Part shown: positions 56,470 to 64,000 of the stretch, piece after piece
Layout: each line of letters begins with the position of its first letter
Numbering within the stretch: the stretch's first letter is position 1
Source of the DNA: Euptelea pleiosperma
Lineage: Eukaryota; Streptophyta; Magnoliopsida; Ranunculales; Eupteleaceae
NCBI GenBank assembly: GCA_035048495.1
Contig: CM068540.1
Location: 14,182,829-14,246,828 of the forward strand
Direction: 5' to 3'
DNA length: 64,000 bases
Made by a program: the position numbers and the translations under genes
The notes under the pieces: generated by a model
Told to the model about the DNA's origin: nothing
The model's input: only the letters and a program-made list of their open reading frames with translations
Database searches by the model: none

Positions 56470-57687
56470 ACTGATATTCCACTTAAATCCTTGGTAAGTT
56501 TAATGCTAGTGTTCATAGGAGTATGTGAAGATTTAGATGATTCTAGCCCAATTTTTTTAAGCAATTCTTTAGAATATTTAGATTAAGAAAGAAAATTTTC
56601 ATTTTCTAATTATTTAACTTGAAGTCTTAAAAAAAAGTTCAGTTCACCTTCCATGCTCATTTCAAATTCAAATTTCATAGCTTGAGCAAATTCTAAATCA
56701 TGCATCTCAGTGGTTGAGTCAAAGACAATATCATCAACATATATCTGAGATATCAAAATACCATTATCTTTTTTCTTAATAAACAATATTTTATCAACAG
56801 TTCCTCTTGTGAATCCATTTTTCAATAGAAATTGAGTTAATCTCTCATACCAAGGTCTTGGTGCTTGTTTCAACCTATATAAGACTTTCTTAAGCTTGTA
56901 GACATGATTACTTGTATGAGGTCTTCAAAACCTTTAATTTTTTCTACATAAACTTCTTCTTCCAAAATCCTATTTAGAAAAGCACTCTTAACATCCATTT
57001 GATAGAGTTTAAATTTTAGAACACAAGCTAAAGCTAGAAGAATCCTAATAGATTCTAGTCTAGCCACTGAGGCAATTGTATGATCAAAATCAATCCCTTC
57101 AATTTGAGAGTACCCTTGAACCACTACTCTGGCTTTATTTCTAGTTATTACTCCGTTCTCATCAAGTTTATCTTATATATCCATTTAGTTCCTATCACAT
57201 TTTTATCCAAAGGTCTAGGGTTTAGAAACTAAATATCATTTCTCTTAAATTGATTTAACTCTTCTTGCACGGCATTTATCCAATGTTCATCTAAAAGAGC
57301 TTCTTTAATGTTCCTTGGTTCAATCTTAGAGGTAAAGTATAAATGACTGGATATATTTTCTAACTGACTTCTTGTACGCACACCACTATCATTGTTTCCA
57401 ATAATCTCTGAACTATGATGATCGTTAATGTATTTCCATTCTCTGGGTTTTTCTGGGTTGTGAACATTTGTTTCACCTTTCTCGATATTTGTAGAATCTA
57501 CCATCTCATCTGAATTATCACCAATTTCTTGAGATTCATCATTAATGACCTCATTAACTGATTCTTCTATAGTTAAGGTTCTTTTGTTAAAGATCCTATA
57601 AGCTCTGCTTCTAATGGAATATCTTAGAAAAATACTTTCATTACTTTTGGATTCAAAATTTCCAAGATTTTCTCTGTCTCTAAGCAT
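56470..57687 (-). pseudogene. Sirevirus reverse transcriptase with preceding integrase C terminus
   Basis: The ORF 57687-57229 has FLRYSIRSRAYRIFNKRTLTIEE (integrase end) and leads into HWINAVQEELNQFKRNDI (reverse transcriptase start). VQGYSQIEGIDFDHTIASVARLESIR and YQMDVKSAFLNRILEEEVYV follow (57124-56950), then RPWYERLTQFLL and the catalytic QIYVDDIVFDST (about 56740). Frame changes occur near 57170 and 56890. Confidence 0.86.
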
Positions 57688-57799
57688 ATAGCATGTACTC
57701 CCAAAGATCTTGAAATATTTTACATTTGATTTAATTCAATTTCAAATTTTATAGGCTGTCTGCAATGTTCCTATTCTCAAATAAACACGATTGATTGTA

Positions 57800-59242
57800 T
57801 AGCATGCAGTATTGACTGCTTTAGCTCACAAATTTCCTGTTAAATTTTTACTGATAAGCATAACTCTACCAATTTTCTCAAGAGTCCTATTTTTTCTTTC
57901 AGCCACACTATTATGCTGAGGTGTTTTGGCTGCAGAGAATTCAGGTCTGTTTGGTATGCATGCCAACCATTACGCGTGCAATGGTTTGCGCGGGCAATTG
58001 TTTGTGCATGCAATGGTTTGCGCACCCGTACTACTTTTTTGTGTTTGGTTCGCACAAACTTTGCATATGCAAATTTCAAAATTTATGCACTGTTCATATT
58101 TACAACCATTTGGTTCGTGCGCATGCTCACTTAGGAAAGCACAAAATATGTGGGCCCCACATATTTGAACATAAATTTCAAAAACAAAAAAAATGGAAAA
58201 AAATAAAAAAAATAATGGGCAAAAACAGAAATAACAGACTTTTTTTTTTCACAAATTTTTTTAGAAAATAATGGTTATTATTTTTCGGTATATTTTTTCA
58301 ACGTTTTAACGGTATATAACGTAACGAGGGAGGTCCAAATCCGTTATGACAAAAATAATGGCCGTTGTAACGGATTCAGACCTCCTGTACCGTTAAAATG
58401 GTCAAAAAATAACGATCGTTATTTTCTGTTGTAACAAAAATAACGACCATTATTTTTTTTTAAAAATTGTGAAAAAAGGGCCATTATTTTTTCATTACTT
58501 TTTTCCATTTTTCTCGTGTTTTAAACTTTTAAATTTCAATGCCACTTTTTCCATTATTTATATTTTTTTTTTGGAAAGATAAGGCTTGATTTGAGAAAAT
58601 ATTGGATTTTAATTTGTACCTTATGCAAATCGGTTGCACAAGGAGGTTGTGTAAACGATTGCTTAGGGGGTAAAATGGGTTTTTAATTGCTAAAGAGGAC
58701 GAGCATTCATTTGCTCATGTGCATGTGCAAATTGTTGAATACACACGTACCAAACATGCTTGGGAAAAGATTGCACACGTAAACCTATTTGCACACCCAA
58801 TTTGCACGTGTACCAAACATACCTTTCATGTTTAATCACATTTTCCTCACAATATTCATCAAACTTGTGATTATCAAATTCTCTTCCATTATCACTTCTA
58901 ATCCTGAGAATAGACAAACCTTTCTCATTTTGAACTTTTTTTACAGATTTTCATGAGTTCATCAAATGCTTCAGATTTTTCTCTAAGAAAAACTACCTAA
59001 GTAAATCTAGAAAAATCATTAACAGTTAAGAAATATCTTTTTCATCATAGACTTTCTATTCTATTAGGTCCAACTAAGTCCGTATGTAACAATTCAAGAA
59101 TTCTAGAGGTACCAATATTTTTTATTTTTTTGCGAGAGTTTCTAATTTGTTTTCCTTTTAGGCAAGACCCACAAATAGTTTGATAATTCTTATTGATTTT
59201 TGGAACACCTCTTATTAATTCTTTCCTAGATGTTGGTGCCAT
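57800..59242 (-). pseudogene. Sirevirus integrase, interrupted by a DNA element
   Basis: Zinc region CGSCLKGKQIRN and LLHTDLVGPNR (59170-59050). SDNGREFDNHKFDEYCEENV lies at 58895-58836. The coding sequence stops at 58828, where an 882 bp element is inserted, and resumes left of 57942 with the SAAKTPQ and ERKNRTL-type region. Several frame changes show decay. Confidence 0.82.
57943..58824. mobile_element. 882 bp DNA transposon (PIF/Harbinger-like) in the Sirevirus integrase, target duplication TTC
   Basis: Tips are AGGTCTGTTTGGTATGC at the left and, read in reverse, AGGTATGTTTGGTACACG at the right. TTC lies on both sides (57940-57942 and 58825-58827). Removing the element and one TTC restores the integrase reading. 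The subterminal regions contain many GCACGTG-, GCATGC- and TTTGCAC-like blocks; the centre (58300-58470) has GTAACGG / CCGTTA palindromes. A 3 bp duplication with a GTTTGG tip suits PIF/Harbinger. No transposase is encoded. Confidence 0.8.
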
Positions 59243-59244
59243 AA

Positions 59245-60100
59245 TTAGGTTTCATTTGTTAGTGTCATGTTGTACTTAATCGAACCACCAGTCTCAACAA
59301 CATACCAATTATCGGTATTTCTTTTTCCTTGAATTATTACTTTGTTGGAAGTTTTGTCTATGATTTCATATTTTTCTTTCGAAAACTTGTAAATATGGTC
59401 TTTGTCACAGATTTGACTAATGCTTGGTAGGTTATATTTTAAACCATCCACACATAAAATATTTTCAATCTTAGGTATTCCTGGACCTTCGATAGTCCAT
59501 TTACCAATTATTTTAGCACTACTGCCATCTCCAAATATAACCTCACCATCATGGCATTCATCAAAGAAGCAAAAATGAGATCTTTCTCCAATCATGTAAC
59601 TGAGCATCCACTATCCAAATACCACTTAGAAGTTTCATTAGCAATAAGAGTAGTATAAACGACTAAACATTTTTCAACGTATTTCTTATTCTATACTTTT
59701 ATGAGAGCATTACCAGTTTAATTGATCTAAGAGTTATTAAGGTTTTCTTTTCTATTTTTAGTTTTAGCATTTAAATCTGCTATCTTTTTAAACAATTTCT
59801 TTAGTTTGTTTAGTTTTCTGATTTTCTCCAAAAATTTTAGATCATTCTCTTCCTTTTTCTTTTGAAATTCAAATTTCTTTTTAAGAACATAACAATTATA
59901 TTTTTTTATATCCAGAATGTCTACAATAATGACAAATAATATTTAGCTTTTCAAATTGTTCATTTTGGGTTGAATCCAATGTGGCGTTTACAAACACGAT
60001 TTTGAAATTTGAATATTTAACCGATTTTTCAATGTAACCAAGTCCTCTCCTGTCATGGTTAGCTTTTCCCATGGTTAATAGATTTTTCAATCTAGAATTT
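59245..60100 (-). pseudogene. Sirevirus gag C-terminal zinc finger and protease
   Basis: A second zinc-finger-like part (CHYCRHSGYKK, about 59940-59905) precedes the protease. The protease motif WYLDSGCS lies at about 59625-59600, but the frame changes just after it. VIFGDGSSAKIIGKWTIEGPG and ILCVDGLKYNLPSISQICDK follow (59540-59400), the normal SIRE layout. Confidence 0.8.
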
Positions 60101-60207
60101 TCTTGAGTAATGTTTCTAATTAAGGTTGCATTCTTGACTTCAAGCCCATTTCTTTCAAGACTTAATTTCTCAATTTCGTCTTTAAGTTCTCGGTTCCTGC
60201 TTAAGGT

Positions 60208-61383
60208 TTATATTATTTCATCTTCTTTTTCCTTCACAATTTGATATAGATTTTCTAATTCAATCTTTAGTGAAGTATTTTCACAACACAAAATAGTTTT
60301 TTCCTTTTTTAGATTATCACAGTATTTTGCCAGAGTTAAGCTTTCCTTATACAAATTATTGAAGGTAATTTGAATGTTTTCTTCACTTTTATCATCACTT
60401 AAATCGATTTTATTATTTATTTCAGCAATTTGAGAATGACAATTTTCATTAAGATTAGCAATGATCATTAATGCTCTAACATTTGATGATTCTCCGCTAT
60501 CATTGGATGTGTTCATTTTTGTATCGGATTCATCACTATTTATGTCCCAAGCAATAGCCTTCATAGCTTTAGTTTTTCCTTTCTTAACATTGTTAGGACA
60601 ATCAGTAGAGATATGACCAAACCCCCTGCATTTATAACATTGTATTTCATCTTTGTTGTTCTCTCTCTTTTTGTATTTATCAAATTTCTCAAAAGATTTC
60701 CTATTCTTTTGTGTGAAAATTTTATTGTCTTTGTTTCTGAAAAACCTTCTGAATTTTTTAGCAAAAATAACAACTTCATCAATGTTATTAGACACATCAG
60801 AGTCAGTTTCTCCTCTTAATTGTTTCTTAGAGGTTTTTAGAGCTAGTCCTTTCTTTTTAGGTGTATGAAGTTTCAGTTCAAATGTTTGAATTGATCCTAT
60901 TAGTTCTTCTAATCTTATCAGATCAGCATTCTTACTTTCTTCAATAGCTATAATTTTAGGATGAAACTTATCAAGTAATGATCTCAGAATTTTTCTAACA
61001 ATTTTTGGTTCAGGAATAGCTTCACCAAGACCCCACGTGGAGTTAATTATTTCACTTAGTTTGGTGTAGTACTCTGTGAAACTTTCATCTTCATTCATTC
61101 TAATAATTTCAAATTGTGTTGTGAGCATTTGAAGTTTTGACAGTTTAACAGAATTCGTTCCTTCATGGGTCATCTCCAAAATATTTCATGCTTGTTTTGA
61201 GGTTTCATAAGCAATTATTCTTTTGAATTCGTCAGGAGATAAAGCACAATGTATTGCATTCAATGCATGATTATTATATTGGAATGCATCTTTATCTCGT
61301 ACACTCCATTCTCTTTTTGGTTTAATAGCAATAGTAGTTGATTCACCAATAGTCGTTGCTACTATAGGGGATGTCCATCCCAC
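60208..61383 (-). pseudogene. Sirevirus gag, one internal stop
   Basis: Starts near MGWTSPIV at 61383, with REWSVRDKDAFQYNNHALNA. A TGA stop at about 61183 sits where Trp is expected (QA-stop-NILEMTHEG), a G to A change. The rest is open: MLTTQFEIIRMNEDESFTEY, KILRSLLDKFHPKI and the zinc knuckle CYKCRGFGHISTDCP. WDINSDESD and a coiled-coil-like tail (NLYKESLTLAKYCDNLKKEK) follow, as in other Sireviruses, whose Gag is long. Confidence 0.87.
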
Positions 61384-61565
61384 TTCTACTGATTCTCAAA
61401 TCCATTTATCCAGAGATTTTAAGAAAATCCTCATTCTAGCCTTCTAGGAGGCGTAATTAGTACCATTGAATAGATGAAGTTTAGACACAAAGAATCCCTT
61501 TTGGCTCATGGTTATTCTAAGGGAGCTAAGGATCACACTTGGGTTGTTAAGCTCTTCACAAAGCG

Positions 61566-61583
61566 ACCTTGCTCTAATACCAA
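61566..61583 (-). promoter_or_regulatory. Primer binding site of the Sirevirus (tRNA-iMet type)
   Basis: Next to the LTR end on the minus strand: TTGGTATTAGAGCAAGG, one base from TGGTATCAGAGC. This fixes the orientation of the element. Confidence 0.83.
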
Positions 61584-61584
61584 T

Positions 61585-62388
61585 TGAAATTTCCTTTTAA
61601 TTACCACGTTATGTCCTAGAGGGGGGTGAATAGGACAATTTTTAATTTCTCTTTAGATTCTATATGGATTAAAAAATTAATGATCACAAAGGCAGAAAGG
61701 ATCAAATAATCAAAATATGAATCATCCACAAAACAAAAATATAGAAAAAACTAAGATAAAATATGCAAACATTCATAATCACACGAGACTCAGATTTATA
61801 GTGGTTCGGCGACTCCGCACCTACGTCTACGGTCCAATACTTACCACGAGTAGTATTATATTATTTCAATCATGCATTACAACATTTTCAATTGAAATAA
61901 ATCAAACAATTAAGATTACACTTAGTCTCAATCTAACGAGAATCGCTTCTCGCTCAACCTAGGACAGTAGTCTATTTAGAGAAGTTCTTTTCTCATGGAT
62001 CTACAATCCTCAACTCAGTTAGATAAGTCCTCACTTATCTACCAATCATAAAATATTCAGTGTTCATAAATTTCAAATTCTATCAAAAAGATATTTGATC
62101 ATAAAAACACTTACATTTCGATGAATACGGTCAAATGAAAAATCCTTTGGAGAAGAATTCGTCTAAGAGACACTTTGCCAAGAGAAATCATCTTCTTGGA
62201 AGAAGATGCTTGCAGAATAATAATATCAAATAGTCTCTTCCAAACACTTAGAGCCTTCACAATGAATACACAGCTTTGCTCTGGTGAAACTCTCACAAAT
62301 TTTAAATCTCTGGACTCAAAGAATGATAATCAAAGAATGTAAAATAGAGATCTCTTGATTGGGTTAATTCTTATTAGGGGAGAGAACT
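61585..62388 (-). repeat. 5' LTR of the Sirevirus, partial
   Basis: Same LTR family; it contains CCTAGAGGGGGGTGAATAGG near 61614 and the GTGGTTCGGCGACTCCGCACC block near 61800. It stops at 62388, where a gypsy-family LTR starts; the rest should follow to the right of the window. Confidence 0.85.
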
Positions 62389-64000
62389 AAAAGTAGGGTT
62401 TGTCAGCATCATTCGATTCGAAAACCCTAGAATCAATACATTTGTAATTTATCCGATTTTATTCCTGCAAAATTAAGCATTCTTTGTACAGTGGAAGTAT
62501 GTCGGATGTCGATCCGCACTCGGGGTTAGTTTGCGCAACTCAAACACATAAAATGATGGATTTTCTTCACAGAAATTGATGGAAATGATGGTGGAAGAAT
62601 GGTGATGAGGTTGGGATTAAAAACATGATGTTTGATTTTGAAGATCGAGTATTAATCACAGGGATTGCTAAATAAATAAATTCAAAATTACTATTCATCA
62701 TAATAAACTCAATAACACGAACTAGAACGGAAACTACTTTTATTGAATCACCACAAGTTGTTTACATTGACAATAAATAAAATAAAATAAACAAAAGTAA
62801 ACTATCCTAAAAATAAAATAAGATGATGCTAGAGAGAGAGAGAGCTAGAGAGAGAAAGAGAGAAAGACTCACTTTGAGACCTCACCTTGGAGAGTGAGTG
62901 GCCAAGTGTTGTTCAGCCACGAGATAGTGCACACCCTGTAGATAGGTGTGAAGAAGAAGCTTGGGAGTGAAACCGATCTGCCATAGAGGATAGGAGATCG
63001 GGTTGTCATAGCCGATGAAGTGCGCGGTTGCATGCTGGTGTGAGGAGTTGGTTGCTGCCGGTGTGATGAAGAAGAAAGAAGGATGGTGCAATGTGTGAGT
63101 GCGGCTATTGATGGGATGAATGGTGTAGCCGATAGGCCAGCAGCATGTGGATGAGGTTGGATGTCCTGTGGCTCACGGCAAGGCTCCAACAGCAAAAGGG
63201 AACCGGCAGTGGAGCGATGAAGGACGGAGCGCATAGGTACCAACACTTCCTATCTCTTTTCTTTCTTTCTCTCCCCTCTTTTCTATTTTCTTTTTCTGTT
63301 TTCTTCATCTCTTTTTGAGAGAATGGTGAAGAGAGGGAGAAGTGAAAGAGGAGATTTTTGGATTCGCTAGTGAGAGGGTTAAAGAGGTGATCGTGGGAGC
63401 GCCCGGAGAAGAAGGTGATGGCCTGTAGGTATTGCAAGCCGTGATGTGGTGGCTGGTTGGTGCTACAAAAAAGCAACAGGCGGAGCAAGATGAGAGGGTT
63501 GGCAGTCTTTGGTGGAGGCGGTGCTGGGCGTGCTCAAACCAGCAGCAAGGAGATGCCTCCTCCTTCTTCTTTCTCTTCTCTTTTCTCTTCTTCTTTTCTT
63601 CCTTTTTTTCTAGTTTCTTTTTTCTTTGTGAGGGGCAGTTCGGTGAAAGAATAGAGAGATGGAGAGAAGAGAACGTGGGGTAGCTCCGAATAAGGGGGAG
63701 AGCCATAGAATGTGGGAGGCGGCTGGAATATATTGAGTGAGAACGTGGGTGAGAATTAGGGTTCTCCTCGCCCCCCTTCTTATTTTCAAACGGTCCCCCC
63801 TTTTTAGAGTTGTCTAATGGAGAGAAAAATGGGAGAAGAGAGTGGCAATTTTGGGATTTTGCAAGGTTGTTAGAGTGAAGTCGGTCCCCCATATGGATGA
63901 GATGGATTATTCTATGATGTGGGAAAATGTGAGATGCTCTTGAGAACTTTGTGGAGAAACAAAAGTTTCTCAACTAACTGTGGACCCCACTTGCAATTAC
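62389..64000 (-). mobile_element. LTR of the same gypsy family, runs off the window
   Basis: The left tip is TAAAAGTAGGGTTTGTC, the reverse complement of the family's 3' end. CTAGAATCAATACATTTGTAA and GTCGGATGTCGATCCGCACTCGGGG follow, as in the other LTRs. The candidate target duplication AGAAC (62384-62388) must recur to the right of the window. It lies inside the 5' LTR of the Sirevirus. The pyrimidine-rich ORFs on minus (63305-63973 and others) are not considered genes. Confidence 0.82.

Larger units (their letters stand above)
46582..62388 (-). mobile_element. Sirevirus-type copia element (SIRE/Maximus-like), several later insertions
   Basis: Minus-strand order: 5' LTR part (62388-61585), primer site (61566-61583), gag (61383-60208), protease, integrase, reverse transcriptase, RNase H (to 55875), an extra ORF (52377-48671), purine-tract region (48420-48370), 3' LTR (47955-46582). 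RNase H carries STAEAEYIAASSCCAQLIWMKQ, diagnostic for SIRE/Maximus. It is interrupted at 49291-51866, 52512-55291 and 57943-58824, and the 5' LTR is cut at 62389 by another LTR. The left flank TAATG (46577-46581) should recur beyond the window. Confidence 0.9.

Noticed and set aside
63305..63973. 222-residue ORF on the minus strand
   Set aside because: Located in an LTR of the gypsy family; pyrimidine-rich composition keeps frames open. No motif seen.

Overview
This is nuclear DNA of a flowering plant, AT-rich and dominated by transposable elements. The evidence is one conserved plant protein gene with GT-AG introns, plant-type LTR retrotransposons (Ty1/copia Tork and Sirevirus types, Ty3/gypsy Athila/Tat type) and plant MITEs. 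No prokaryotic gene organisation, tRNA gene, rRNA gene or CRISPR array was seen. The species cannot be named from sequence alone.

Host gene: the only convincing host gene is a U4/U6 snRNP splicing factor PRP4 homologue on the + strand (LACHESIS in Arabidopsis). It has five coding exons: 19880-20838, 37629-38082, 38194-38391, 38497-38578 and 40754-40848. They encode about 595 residues. Intron 1 is 16,790 bp long because it holds a nested stack of retrotransposons. Intron 4 (2,175 bp) holds DNA-transposon-like elements. A MITE ends 91 bp upstream of the start codon.

Left flank, 1-19395: an old tandem duplication of about 0.7 kb (1-2185 and 2545-11357) was hit separately in each copy. The first copy holds a solo Sirevirus LTR (62-1540, target duplication CACAC). 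The second holds a complete but pol-less Athila/Tat-type gypsy element on the minus strand (2956-11085). A related LTR plus gag fragment follows (11778-13657), then AT-rich DNA with a tandem array of about 190 bp units (14990-15870) and a small foldback element (17478-17667).

Intron 1 stack: a small gypsy-like element (21488-34655, target duplication GTATG) contains a Tork-type copia (22459-34102, target duplication GATTC). That copia contains a second copia on the minus strand (27419-32745) with 125 bp LTRs and an aberrant palindromic left end. A Sirevirus LTR fragment (35346-36769) lies further right in the same intron.

Right flank, 41500-64000: degenerate gypsy LTR remains are followed by a + strand Sirevirus remnant that is interrupted by a minus-strand Sirevirus running from 46582 to beyond 62388. 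This Sirevirus carries gag, protease, integrase, reverse transcriptase and RNase H, and then a separate downstream ORF resembling the 'putative plant transposon protein' family. It was later hit by two solo LTRs (49291-51866, TCAAC; 52512-55291, GTTCC), one 882 bp DNA transposon in the integrase region (57943-58824) and one further LTR in its 5' LTR (62389 to the window end).

What stands out is the readable insertion history (exact target duplications give the order of events), the pol-less gypsy family whose LTRs share their ends but not their middles, and the extra Sirevirus ORF. All statements rest on reading the sequence by eye; no database search was run.
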